From Apostichopus japonicus (Eukaryota > Echinodermata > Holothuroidea > Aspidochirotida > Stichopodidae): a DNA stretch of 64,000 bases. Where the stretch lies: positions 6,062,001 to 6,126,000 of the forward strand of contig NC_092576.1 of the NCBI RefSeq assembly GCF_037975245.1. Direction: 5' to 3'. Of this stretch, positions 26,101 to 40,939 are shown piece after piece (position 1 is the stretch's first letter; the number at the start of each line of letters is the position of its first letter). The translations under genes and the position numbers were made by a program. The notes below the pieces were generated by a model. The model was not told the origin of the DNA and did no database searches. It was given only the letters and a program-made list of their open reading frames with translations.

Positions 26101-29100
26101 ACAAATGATGACAAGGGTACAGTAGCTTAGAGATTGTACACAAAGTAAGACGTTAGTACTGTAGCTTAGTGATTGTACACAAAGTAAGACGTTATAATAC
26201 TGTAGCTTATTGACTGTGCACATATGGCGACATTAGTACTGTAGATTATTGACTGTGCACATATGACGACATTAGTACTGTAGCTTATTGGCTGTGCACA
26301 TATGACGACATTAGTACTGTAGCTTATTGACTGTGCACATATGACGACATTAGTACTGCAGCTTATTGACTGTGCACATATGGCGACATTAGTACTGTAG
26401 CTTATTGGCTGTGCACATATGACGACATTAGTACTGTAGCTTATTGACTGTGCACATATGACGACATTAGTACTGCAGCTTATTGACTGTGCACATATGA
26501 CGACATTAGTACTGCAGCTTATTGACTGTGCACATATGACGACATTTGTACTGCAGCTTATTGACTGTGCACATATGACGACATTAGTACTGTAGCTTAT
26601 TGACTGTGCACATATGGCGACATTAGTACTGTAGCTTATTGACTGTGCACATATGGTGACATTAGTACTGTAGCTTATTGGCTGTGCACATATGACGACA
26701 TTAGTACTGTAGCTTATTGACTGTGCACATATGACGACATTAGTACTGCAGCTTATTGACTGTGCACATATGACGACATTAGTACTGCAGCTTATTGACT
26801 GTGCACATATGACGACATTTGTACTGCAGCTTATTGACTGTGCACATATGACGACATTAGTACTGTAGCTTATTGACTGTGCACATATGACGACATTAGT
26901 ACTGTAGCTTAGAGATTGTACACAAATGATGACAAGGGTACAGTAGCTTAGAGATTTTACACAAAGTAAGACGTTAGTACTGTAGCCTATTGATTGTACA
27001 CAAAGTAAGACGTTATAATACTGTAGCTTATTGACTGTGCACATATGGCGACATTAGTACTGTAGCTTATTGACTGTGCACATATGACGACATTAGTACT
27101 GTAGCTTATTGGCTGTGCACATATGACGACATTAGTACTGCAGCTTATTGACTGTGCACATATGACGACATTAGTACTGCAGCTTATTGACTGTGCACAT
27201 ATGACGACATTTGTACTGCAGCTTATTGACTGTGCACATATGACGACATTTGTACTGTAGCTTATTGACTGTGCACATATGGCGACATTAGTACTGTAGC
27301 TTATTGGCTGTGCACATATGACGACATTAGTACTGTAGCTTATTGACTGTGCACATATGACGACATTAGTACTGCAGCTTATTGACTGTGCACATATGAC
27401 GACATTAGTACTGCAGCTTATTGACTGTGCACATATGACGACATTTGTACTGCAGCTTATTGACTGTGCACATATGACGACATTAGTACTGTAGCTTATT
27501 GACTGTGCACATATGACGACATTAGTACTGTAGCTTAGAGATTGTACACAAATGATGACAAGGGTACAGTAGCTTAGAGATTTTACACAAAGTAAGACGT
27601 TAGTACTGTAGCCTATTGATTGTACACAAAGTAAGACGTTATAATACTGTAGGTTATTGACTGTGCACATATGGCGACATTAGTACTGTAGCTTATTGAC
27701 TGTGCACATATGACGACATTAGTACTGTAGCTTATTGGCTGTGCACATATGACGACATTAGTACTGCAGCTTATTGACTGTGCACATATGACGACATTAG
27801 TACTGCAGATTATTGACTGTGCACATATGACGACATTTGTACTGCAGCTTATTGACTGTGCACATATGACGACATTTGTACTGTAGCTTATTGACTGTGC
27901 ACATATGACGACATTAGTACTGTAGCTTAGAGATTGTACACAAAGGATGACAAGGGTACAGTAGCTTAGAGATTGTACACAAAGTAAGACGTTAGTACTG
28001 TAGCTTAGAGATTGTACACAAAGTAAGACGTTATAATACTGTAGCTTATTGACTGTGCACATATGGCGACATTAGTACTGTAGCTTATTGACTGTGCACA
28101 TATGACGACATTAGTACTGTAGCTTATTGGCTGTGCACATATGACGACATTAGTACTGTAGCTTATTGACTGTGCACATATGACGACATTAGTACTGCAG
28201 CTTATTGACTGTGCACATATGACGACATTTGTACTGTAGCTTATTGACTGTGCACATATGACGACATTAGTACTGTAGCTTAGAGATTGTACACAAATGA
28301 TGACAAGGGTACAGTAGCTTAGAGATTGTACACAAAGTAAAACGTTAGTACTGTAGCTTATTGATTGTACACAAAGTAAGACGTTATAATACTGTAGCTT
28401 ATTGACTGTGCACATATGGCGACATTAGTACTGTAGCTTATTGACTGTGCACATATGACGACATTAGTACTGTAGCTTATTGGCTGTGCACATATGACGA
28501 CATTAGTACTGTAGCTTATTGACTGTGCACATATGACGACATTAGTACTGTAGCTTATTGGCTGTGCACATATGACGACATTAGTACTGAAGCTTATTGA
28601 CTGTGCACATATGGCGACATTAGTACTGTAGCTAATTGGCTGTGCACATATGACGACATTAGTACTGTAGCTTATTGACTGTGCACATATGACGACATTA
28701 GTACTGCAGCTTATTGACTGTGCACATATGACGACATTAGTACTGCAGCTTATTGACTGTGCACATATGACGACATTTGTACTGTAGCTTATTGACTGTG
28801 CACATATGACGACATTAGTACTGTAGCTTAGAGATTTTACACAAATGATGACAAGGGTACAGTAGCTTAGAGATTGTACACAAAGTAAGACGTTAGTACT
28901 GTAGCTTAGTGATTGTACACAAAGTAAGACGTTATAATACTGTAGCTTATTGACTGTGCACATATGGCGACATTAGTACTGTAGCTTATTGACTGTGCAC
29001 ATATGACGACATTAGTACTGTAGCTTATTCGCTGTGCACATATGACGACATTAGTACTGTATCTTATTGACTGTGCACATATGACGACATTAGTACTGCA

Positions 29101-32100
29101 GCTTATTGACTGTGCACATATGACGACATTAGTACTGCAGCTTATTGACTGTGCACATATGACGACATTTGTACTGTAGCTTATTGACTGTGCACATATG
29201 ACGACATTAGTACTGTAGCTTAGAGGTTGTACACAAATAATGACAAGGGTACAGTAGCTTAGAGATTGTACACAAAGTAAGACGTTACTACTGTATCTTA
29301 TTGATTGTACACAAAGTAAGACGTTATAATACTGTAGTTTATTGACTGTGCACATATGGCGACATTAGTACTGTAGCTTATTGACTGTGCACATATGACG
29401 ACATTAGTACTGTAGCATATTGGCTGTGCACATATGACGACATTAGTACTGTAGCTTATTGACTGTGCACATATGACGACATTAGTACTGCAGCTTATTG
29501 ACTGTGCACATATGACGACATTTGTACTGCAGCTTATTGACTGTGCACATATGACGACATTTGTACTGTAGCTTATTGACTGTGCACATATGACGACATT
29601 AGTACTGTAGCTTAGAGATTGTACACAAAGGATGACAAGGGTACAGTAGCTTAGAGATTGTACACAAAGTAAGACGTTAGTACTGTAGCTTAGAGATTGT
29701 ACACAAAGTAAGACGTTATAATACTGTAGCTTATTGACTGTGCACATATGGCGACATTAGTACTGTAGCTTATTGACTGTGCACATATGACGACATTAGT
29801 ACTGTAGCTTATTGGCTGTGCACATATGACGACATTAGTACTGTAGCTTATTGACTGTGCACATATGACGACATTAGTACTGCAGCTTATTGACTGTGCA
29901 CATATGACGACATTAGTACTGCAGCTCATTGACTGTGCACATATGACGACATTTGTACTGTAGCTTATTGACTGTGCACATATGACGACATTAGTACTGT
30001 AGCTTAGAGATTGTACACAAATGATGACAAGGGTACAGTAGCTTAGAGATTGTACACAAAGTAAAACGTTAGTACTGTAGCTTATTGATTGTACACAAAG
30101 TAAGACGTTATAATACTGTAGCTTATTGACTGTGCACATATGGCGACATTAGTACTGTAGCTTATTGACTGTGCACATATGACGACATTAGTACTGTAGC
30201 TTATTGGCTGTGCACATATGACGACATTAGTACTGTAGCTTATTGACTGTGCACATATGACGACATTAGTACTGTAGCTTATTGGCTGTGCACATATGAC
30301 GACATTAGTACTGAAGCTTATTGACTGTGCACATATGGCGACATTAGTACTGTAGCTAATTGGCTGTGCACATATGACGACATTAGTACTGTAGCTTATT
30401 GACTGTGCACATATGACGACATTAGTACTGCAGCTTATTGACTGTGCACATATGACGACATTAGTACTGCAGCTTATTGACTGTGCACATATGACGACAT
30501 TTGTACTGTAGCTTATTGACTGTGCACATATGACGACATTAGTACTGTAGCTTAGAGATTTTACACAAATGATGACAAGGGTACAGTAGCTTAGAGATTG
30601 TACACAAAGTAAGACGTTAGTACTGTAGCTTATTGATTGTACACAAAGCAAAACGTTATAATACTGTAGCTTATTGATTGTGCACATATGGCGACATTAG
30701 TACTGTAGCTTATTGACTGTGCACATATGACGACATTAGTACTGTAGCTTATTGGCTGTGCACATATGACGACATTAGTACTGTAGCTTATTGACTGTGC
30801 ACATATGACGACATTAGTACTGCAGCTTTTTGACTGTGCACATATGACGACATTAGTACTGCAGCTTATTGACTGTGCACATATGACGACATTTGTACTG
30901 TAGCCTATTGACTGTGCACATATGACGACATTAGTACTGTAGCTTATTGACTGTGCACATATATCGACATTAGTACTGCAGCTTATTGACTGTGCACATA
31001 TGACGACATTAGTACTGCAGCTTATTGACTGTGCACATATGACGACATTTGTACTGTAGCTTATTCGCTGTGCACATATGACGACATTAGTACTGTATCT
31101 TATTGACTGTGCACATATGACGACATTAGTACTGCAGCTTATTGACTGTGCACATATGACGACATTAGTACTGCAGCTTATTGACTGTGCACATATGACG
31201 ACATTTGTACTGTAGCTTATTGACTGTGCACATATGACGACATTAGTACTGTAGCTTAGAGATTGTACACAAATAATGACAAGGGTACAGTAGCTTAGAG
31301 ATTGTACACAAAGTAAGACGTTACTACTGTATCTTATTGATTGTACACAAAGTAAGACGTTATAATACTGTAGTTTATTGACTGTGCACATATGGCGACA
31401 TTAGTACTGTAGCTTATTGACTGTGCACATATGACGACATTAGTACTGTAGCATATTGGCTGTGCACATATGACGACATTAGTACTGTAGCTTATTGACT
31501 GTGCACATATGACGACATTAGTACTGCAGCTTATTGACTGTGCACATATGACAACATTAGTACTGCAGCTTATTGACTGTGCACATATGACGACATTTGT
31601 ACTGTAGCTTATTGACTGTGCACATATGACGACATTAGTACTGTAGCTTAGAGATTGTACACAAATGATGACAAGGGTACAGTAGCTTAGAGATTGTACA
31701 CAAAGTAAGACGTTAGTACTGTAGCTTATTGACTGTGCACATATGGCGACATTAGTACTGTAGCTTATTGACTGTGCACATATGACGACATTAGTACTGT
31801 AGCTTATTGGCTGTGCATATATGACGACATTAGTACTGTAGCTTATTGACTGTGCACATATGACGACATTAGTACTGTAGCTTATTGGCTGCGCACATAT
31901 GACGACATTAGTACTGTAGCTTATTGACTGTGCACATATGACGACATTAGTACTGCAGCTTATTGACTGTGCACATATGACGACATTAGTACTGCAGCTT
32001 ATTGACTGTGCACATATGACGACATTTGTACTGCAGCTTATTGACTGTGCACATATGACGACATTAGTACTGTAGCTTATTGACTGTGCACATATGACGA

Positions 32101-35100
32101 CATTAGTACTGTAGCTTAGAGATTGTACACAAATGATGACAAGGGTACAGTAGCTTAGAGATTGTACACAAAGTAAGACGTTAGTACTGTAGCTTATTGA
32201 CTGTGCACATATGGCGACATTAGTACTGTAGCTTATTGACTGTGCACATATGACGACATTAGTACTGTAGCTTATTGGCTGTGCATATATGACGACATTA
32301 GTACTGTAGCTTATTGACTGTGCACATATGACGACATTAGTACTGTAGCTTATTGGCTGCGCACATATGACGACATTAGTACTGTAGCTTATTGACTGTG
32401 CACATATGACGACATTAGTACTGTAGCTTATTGGCTGTGCACATATGACGACATTAGTACTGTAGCTTATTGACTGTGCACATATGACGACATTAGTACT
32501 GCAGCTTATTGACTGTGCACATATGACGACATTAGTACTGTAGCTTAGAGATTGTACACAAATGATGACAAGGGTGCAGTAGCTTAGAGATTGTACACAA
32601 AGTAAGACGTTAGTACTGTAGCTTATTGATTGTACACAAAGTAAGACGTTATAATACTGTAGCTTATTGACTGTGCACATATGGCGACATTAGTACTGTA
32701 GGTTATTGACTGTGCACATATGACGACATTAGTACTGTAGCTTATTGGCTGTGCACATATGACGACATTAGTACTGTAGCTTATTGACTGTGCACATATG
32801 ACGACATTAGTACTGCAGCTTATTGACTGTGCACATATGACGACATTAGTACTGCAGCTTATTGACTGTGCACATATGACGACATTTGTACTGTAGCTTA
32901 TTGACTGTGCACATATGACGACATTAGTACTGTAGCTTAGAGATTGTACACAAATGATGACAAGGGTACAGTAGCTTAGATATTGTACACAAAGTAAGAC
33001 GTTAGTACTGTAGCTTATTGACTGTGCACATATGACGACATTAGTACTGTAGCTTATTGACTGTGCACATATGACGACTTAGTACTGTAGCTTATTGGCT
33101 GTGCACATATGACGACATTAGTACTGTAGCTTATTGACTGTGCACATATGACGACATTAGTACTGTAGCTTATTGGCTGTGCACATATGACGACATTAGT
33201 ACTGTAGCTTATTGACTGTGCACATATGACGACATTAGTACTGTAGCTAATTGGCTGTGCACATATGACGACATTAGTACTGTAGCTTATTGACTGTGCA
33301 CATATGACGACATTAGTACTGCAGCTTATTGACTGTGCACATATGACGACATTAGTACTGTAGCTTATTGACTGTGCACATATGACGACATTTGTACTGT
33401 AGCTTATTGACTGTACACATATGACGACATTAGTACTGTAGCTTAGAGATTGTACACAAATGATGACAAGGGTACAGTAGCTTAGAGATTGTACACAAAG
33501 TAAGACGTTAGTACTGTAGCTTATTGATTGTACACAAAGCAAAACGTTATAATACTGTAGCTTATTGATTGTGCACATATGGCGACATTAGTACTGTAGC
33601 TTATTGACTGTGCACATATGACGACATTAGTACTGTAGCTTATTGGCTGTGCACATATGACGACATTAGTACTGTAGCTTATTGACTGTGCACATATGAC
33701 GACATTAGTACTGCAGCTTTTTGACTGTGCACATATGACGACATTAGTACTGCAGCTTATTGACTGTGCACATATGACGACATTTGTACTGTAGCCTATT
33801 GACTGTGCACATATGACGACATTAGTACTGTAGCTTATTGACTGTGCACATATATCGACATTAGTACTGCAGCTTATTGACTGTGCACATATGACGACAT
33901 TAGTACTGCAGCTTATTGACTGTGCACATATGACGACATTTGTACTGTAGCTTATTGACTGTGCACATATGACGACATTAGTACTGTAGCTTAGAGATTG
34001 TACACAAATGATGACAAGGGTGCAGTAGCTTAGAGATTGTACACAAAGTAAGACGTTAGTACTGTAGCTTATTGATTGTACACAAAGTAAGACGTTATAA
34101 TACTGTAGCTTATTGACTGTGCACATATGGCGACATTAGTACTGTAGCTTATTGACTGTGCACATATGACGACATTAGTACTGTAGCTTATTGGCTGTGC
34201 ACATATGGCGACATTAGTACTGCAGCTTATTGACTGTGCACATATGACGACATTAGTACTGCAGCTTATTGACTGTGCACATATGACGACATTAGTACTG
34301 CAGCTTATTGACTGTGCACATATGACGACATTTGTACTGTAGCTTATTGACTGTGCACATATGACGACATTAGTACTGTAGCTTAGAGATTGTACACAAA
34401 TGATGACAAGGGTACAGTAGCTTAGATATTGTACACAAAGTAAGACGTTAGTACTGTAGCTTATTGACTGTGCACATATGACGACATTAGTACTGTAGCT
34501 TATTGACTGTGCACATATGACGACATTAGTACTGCAGCTTATTGACTGTGCACATATGACGACATTAGTACTGCAGCTTATTGACTGTGCACATATGACG
34601 ACATTTGTACTGTAGCTTATTGACTGTGCACATATGACGACATTAGTACTGTAGCTTAGAGATTGTACACAAATGATGACAAGGGTACAGTAGCTTAGAG
34701 ATTGTACACAAAGTAAGACGTTAGTACTGTAGCCTATTGATTGTACACAAAGTAAGACGTTATAATACTGTAGCTTATTGACTGTGCACATATGGCGACA
34801 TTAGTACTGTAGCTTATTGGCTGTGCACATATGACGACATTAGTACTGTAGCTTATTGACTGTGCACATATGACGACATTAGTACTGCAGCTTTTTGACT
34901 GTGCACATATGACGACATTAGTACTGCAGCTTATTGACTGTGCACATATGACGACATTTGTACTGTAGCCTATTGACTGTGCACATATGACGACATTAGT
35001 ACTGTAGCTTATTGACTGTGCACATATATCGACATTAGTACTGCAGCTTATTGACTGTGCACATATGACGACATTAGTACTGCAGCTTATTGACTGTGCA

Positions 35101-36600
35101 CATATGACGACATTTGTACTGTAGCTTATTGACTGTGCACATATGACGACATTAGTACTGTAGCTTAGAGATTGTACACAAATGATGACAAGGGTGCAGT
35201 AGCTTAGAGATTGTACACAAAGTAAGACGTTAGTACTGTAGCTTATTGATTGTACACAAAGTAAGACGTTATAATACTGTAGCTTATTGACTGTGCACAT
35301 ATGGCGACATTAGTACTGTAGCTTATTGACTGTGCACATATGACGACATTAGTACTGTAGCTTATTGGCTGTGCACATATGGCGACATTAGTACTGCAGC
35401 TTATTGACTGTGCACATATGACGACATTAGTACTGCAGCTTATTGACTGTGCACATATGACGACATTAGTACTGCAGCTTATTGACTGTGCACATATGAC
35501 GACATTTGTACTGTAGCTTATTGACTGTGCACATATGACGACATTAGTACTGTAGCTTAGAGATTGTACACAAATGATGACAAGGGTACAGTAGCTTAGA
35601 TATTGTACACAAAGTAAGACGTTAGTACTGTAGCTTATTGACTGTGCACATATGACGACATTAGTACTGTAGCTTATTGACTGTGCACATATGACGACAT
35701 TAGTACTGCAGCTTATTGACTGTGCACATATGACGACATTAGTACTGCAGATTATTGACTGTGCACATATGACGACATTTGTACTGTAGCTTATTGACTG
35801 TGCACATATGACGACATTAGTACTGTAGCTTAGAGATTGTACACAAATGATGACAAGGGTACAGTAGCTTAGAGATTGTACACAAAGTAAGACGTTAGTA
35901 CTGTAGCCTATTGATTGTACACAAAGTAAGACGTTATAATACTGTAGCTTATTGACTGTGCACATATGGCGACATTAGTACTGTAGCTTATTGACTGTGC
36001 ACATATGACGACATTAGTACTGTAGCTTATTGGCTGTGCACATATGACGACATTAGTACTGTAGCTTATTGACTGTGCACATATGACGACATTAGTACTG
36101 CAGCTTATTGACTGTGCACATATGACGACATTAGTACTGCAGCTTATTGACTGTGCACATATGACGACATTTGTACTGTAGCTTATTGACTGTGCACATA
36201 TGACGACATTAGTACTGTAGCTTAGAGATTGTACACAAATGATGACAAGGGTACAGTAGCTAAGAGATTGTACACAAAGTAAGACGTTAGTACTGTAGCT
36301 TATTGATTGTACACAAAGTAAGACGTTATAATACTGTAGCTTATTGACTGTGCACATATGGCGACATTAGTACTGTAGCTTATTGACTGTGCACATATGG
36401 CGACATTAGTACTGTAGCTTATTGATTGCTCAGAAATGATGACATTAGTACTTTAGCTAGGTGGTTGTACACAAAAGATACCGTTGTACTGTATAGCTTA
36501 CAGATTGACCACAAATGACGACATTAGTACACATATGACGGCATTAGTACAGTAGCTTTTGATTATACACAAATGATGACATTAGTACTGCAGTAGTTTT
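20105..36600 (-). repeat. ~16.5 kb minisatellite of 39-bp units with higher-order structure, in last intron of copy R
   Basis: The unit on the plus strand is ACTGTAGCTTATTGACTGTG then CACATATGACGACATTAGT, 39 bp. About 27 marker units of 41 bp (containing GTTATAATACTGTA instead of GTTAGTACTGTA) punctuate the array, giving higher-order blocks often 392, 548 or 665 bp long. Because 39 is divisible by 3, one sense-strand frame stays open (peptide unit STNVVICAQSISY) until a marker shifts it. The array lies between exons 36703-36687 and 19960-19903, and its left and right edges are degenerate. Copy L has only ~0.85 kb of the related repeat in this intron. It is intronic sequence, not a repeat protein gene. 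Confidence 0.95.
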
Positions 36601-38316
36601 GCAACACATAATATTTTATTTCGTTACCTACGAATCTAGAACACGGTTTATCAGTTCAGATAAGGAATCGCAGTATTAAGACTTACCCTTCCGTTTGGTC
36701 GGTCTGAAAGCAACAAATGGGTAAGATTATTATCACATACAATATTAACATATGAAATCTGATCAGCAAGAAGAAAACTTAGCATGTTTTATGTAGCAAA
36801 CACAAGGTTAACAAAATTGAAACTGTGAATAGTGATCTGATTCCAGTTATTTTATTATTCAGTTGTTTACATCATTCACTTTGCATTCAGATATCACCTA
36901 TACAGTGAATTCCAAAATCATTTAGCTTAAAGATCTTTCATTTTAACATTGTTGCGATTACATGACTTCATAAACTATGTGCTACCATGTTATCACAAGA
37001 AATTCACTATGGCAACCACACTATCTTGTTGAGAACACAGTAAAATCATGACACCGTAGTAGCGGAACCAAGGTGCGGGGAGGACATGAGGGTTGGGGAG
37101 GGCAATGACGGCATCCCAAATCATGTTTACTCTTGGTCCCCCAGTCGGCTCCTCCTCCCTTCCCCTGTACGTTTATATTTTATTAATTTCCATGTTTAGA
37201 GTCCCTTGCGGTAACAAATTAATTTGTTGCAATAAGTACAGGTGATGTTCATGGAATCATGTGACACATAGCCAATAACCAGTTAAGGCATCACATATTT
37301 ACTTCCTCTTACACGGCAGTCCAAGAACGGTGGATACCATCTTAAAATGGGGGACGTTGACTATAAGATTGATCGAACTTTGTCCTCTGTGACGTCTAAG
37401 GCAAACTCAACAGCAACGGGCAGTGAGGTACGTAGGGAGGATGGGGAGTGGGATGGGAGGGGAGAATAATAACCGGTGGTCACTTTGGGTAACTTTGCTA
37501 GACGAATTTTACTTTTTTATGCTTCGTTAGGTAAACTTCAACATGGTATCTCGAAATTTTGACTGCTTCACCAACTGAACCTCGCTTTTGTTTATATCAA
37601 TTCCACTTTCTTCTCGAAGTTGTAATACCTACATTTATGTTGCTTATCTCAAAATGTCGATCGTTCCGACCTTTGTACCCTCTTTAATTATTTCCATAGA
37701 ATAAGAAAATATTTCGAAAGTGTTCATAAAAAAATTTCGGCTTTTTTATTTTCCTTATTCTATATTCCTATATTCTCTAAATTTGGACTTGTTCCTTGCA
37801 AATTTCGACTAATATACCTCAAACTTTCAACCATCCCCTCAAACTGACGTCATTTAATCTCAAGACTTCATTTGTTTTTAATTTATGCAGATTATTTTCG
37901 CTCTTTGTTTTGTTTTGTCAAATACAGGTTTCAGTACAAGCCAAAAAGTGGGGTGGAGAATTAAGTCTACGACCAGACCACCCCACCAGGCCCTGCCGTC
38001 TTTGGGGTCATCGTGGTAAATAGTTGTCCTAACCTAATGAGATTTTAGGGAAAGATAAAGCGAGAGAGCGTAAAGCGTGTATTTATTAATACACTAAAAC
38101 CTCATATTTTGCCCTACCCAAATATTATGGTCATACACATACAAAACCTGACATTTCACTCGTAAGTACAATGTTTTCTTTAATATTTTACCAAATTTAC
38201 CACAATATCTATATAATCCTTTCCTGCTCGTAGAATAATTTGATAATTTAATCTGATGAAAAGTACGGGCATAATTTCTACTTATAATGGGATACTAAAT
38301 TTACCATTTTACTTAC
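36601..38316 (-). other. Intron sequence of copy R around the tiny 17-bp exon
   Basis: It contains the 17-bp exon at 36687-36703 and blocks conserved with copy L, including the G/C-rich block near 37065-37165 and the 37310-37440 block. The hAT-like MITE seen in L is absent here. No separate gene is supported. Confidence 0.55.
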
Positions 38317-38340
38317 CACTTCTTCATTTGCCTTCTCTTT

Positions 38341-39579
38341 CTGTAATACAAGCGTAGGACATTAAGTTCAGTATTATCACGCACATAAACAAAACATGCA
38401 AAACTAACACGGAAAGAAAACGTGAAATGAAATATTTTCTACTAAATTGGAAGTGACCTTAATCTGTGTATTTATTTACTTTATTACAGTTTGTTTCTTG
38501 TGAAGAAGCTAATTTCAGAGTATCTGTTTGCCAACGACAATCACATAAAAGTGTAATACATAACTTAAACGTTATGTGTTTATAAGGGCTCTCTATACTT
38601 TGGGTTTGTAAGTGGCGTACTACTAATAATTAATTCTGCAAGAGGTAATAAATCATTCATAATAAACCTCTAACCACCATTTAGCTTTGATAGTAGAGTA
38701 GATGTCTATAAGGTAGGAAATCATGGTAATGTGGAGAGTTATTACAGCATGGCAAAACAAAAAAAAAACCCTCACACTTCGAACACTGAAAAACAAGATG
38801 TGAAACAGCCGACAGTTTAATATTGTCACTAAGTTAAATATACAAATTTAACATGATATGATACACCAATTACTGCTTAATTGTACAATGGTTATACAGT
38901 TAATATAATGGGAATTAATCGCTCTTTGTTTTTAAAATTGCAAACATTGTCCTGTTTCTTAAATATCCATTCCCCTGTTCAATTCTAACTTAGTCTACAG
39001 TTAGCATAATTTGTAGGCAAGCATACCAGCTACTATAAAGTACATACAGCGACCGGAAGTGGAAATGTAAACGAAATGTAACATTTGCACAAACGATGAA
39101 TCCTTTATTCGTTCCTTCGACTCCTGATATATCCCCTCATCTACAAAGCAACATGACCTGTCTATATAGATGAATATTCATTGGAATACACTGATCTTCT
39201 TGGCACAAGGTAAACCTAACATTACACTCATGATTACTTTGGTAGACTTTGCTAAATTATAAGATATTGATATACTGTTAAATAAAATCTTCACACATTT
39301 TAAGCCGTTTCATTTATAAATACGAAAGAATAGGCAATTAATTCTGCTTCTTAACATTATCCTGGTACATCCAGGTCATTTCTGTTCTGTCTCATATTCT
39401 TTTCTGAAAAGCCGTGGCGCAACCACCTCCTCCTCCCCCTCCCAAAAAGTAAAACGTAATTGCGCCACTCCTGAAAAATATGAGATTCGTTGAACGGAAT
39501 CAAGTGTTGTTGACCTCAACTGTTCACATTCTTTACTGCACTGGATTGAAATATATTTTACTAAGTTATGTATACTTAC
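38341..39579 (-). other. Intron of copy R, longer than in L
   Basis: The L counterpart (4767-5177) is about 410 bases, so roughly 0.8 kb has been gained here or lost there. I see no clean termini or target duplication, and nothing coding. Confidence 0.5.
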
Positions 39580-40939
39580 AAGCCCTTTATATATATAATC
39601 TTTTAGAGCTTCATGTGCAGAACTCTGTGTGAATAAACAAATAACAAAATGATTAGTACACATTACATTCCTTGATATATATGTAAGAAGACCTTAGCAA
39701 CAACTTGATGAGTGTTATTAAGACGAAACCAATATGAATTTGACTATGTGAGTTCTTCTACTATGTGAAAGGTTTATTTAGAAATAGGTCTATGTAAATG
39801 ATATCTTCATATAACATATGTTACCAGGACATACCTCCCACTGTTCAGTAAAGTAATTCAAATACAGTACTCCTGCAGATGCATCACCAGTTACCCACTT
39901 GACTGAAAGAGACCGTAAAAAGAGATTTCCTTAGTCTGGTATCTATGGAAACTTGAACGTGTAAAACAATTAGCCCAAGCCCGTTTTGTCAGCTACATCC
40001 GGACATATAACATTTATTTAATTTTTGCACGATAATTGATAAACGTAGTAATTCTCAATGAAACAGATGAACTGTGCCACCTGTATTTGTAGCACAAGTA
40101 ATAGTCTTCTTGACATTCCTTTAGTACCCTCTCAATTACTATAATGGCGTCTTGTTCACAACTCATATTTGCTAAAAAACACTCTTTCACATGGGACTGT
40201 GCATGTAGTCAACTCTCGGTGTACTGCCTAATGCTAATAGGAAGACAAGAGGCCAACGGAAAATGAATATATCTTGGAGAACGCAGTTTTTTAAATTTTG
40301 TTAATGATCTGATATCCATCTTCACGCGCAATTACCATCGCATTAATCTATTTGGCTTCAGTAAGAAATTCGCTCTGTTACTGACATTAGGCATGACGAG
40401 TCCAGTCGTTAAATTAGTAGCTTTAGTGTTTAGATACAATCATGAACAAATTTCCATTTTGTGTCGTGTTTCACTATTATTTCGAACCAGTTGTACAACG
40501 GTTAATCATAATCGCATAAGTCACTGTTCGTAATCGAGTAGAAGCAGTCATTTGCATTACTTCATTACAAGTCATAAAGAGTTACTTGTAAAGATTAATT
40601 TATTTGTAAAAATTCATTTATTTAACTGCATTATTACCAAATGGCTTCTGCTGCAACACTGAAAAAATAAACTAATCAATATTGCCACGGACTAACGTTA
40701 AATTAGTCTGTAACGTTAGTCAATGCACACGCACTAGCAAAAATCTTCGTTTCATCGCTGCTTCTTAGTTAGTTTACACTGACTAAGGAAAATATAATCG
40801 CAGCTTAGTCGGTGGCGACGGACTAAGGTATTTTAACCCATGGACTAAGAACGATACGGACACCCGATTTAAGCCATAATCGTAGCTTGGTCGTTGTCGA
40901 CGGACTAATGTATTTTAACCCAATTAGATTCACTTCAAT

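Noticed and set aside
20146-36357. More than twenty minus-strand open frames of 120-474 codons rich in repeats of STNVVICAQSISY, as a repeat-protein gene family
   Set aside because: They are one intronic minisatellite read in the frame that happens to lack stops. The 41-bp markers shift the frame every block, the paralogue has a short non-coding version, and splice signals of the receptor lie on both sides.
20105-36600. CRISPR array
   Set aside because: The units are contiguous near-identical 39-mers without unique spacers, in an intron-bearing eukaryotic sequence with no cas genes.
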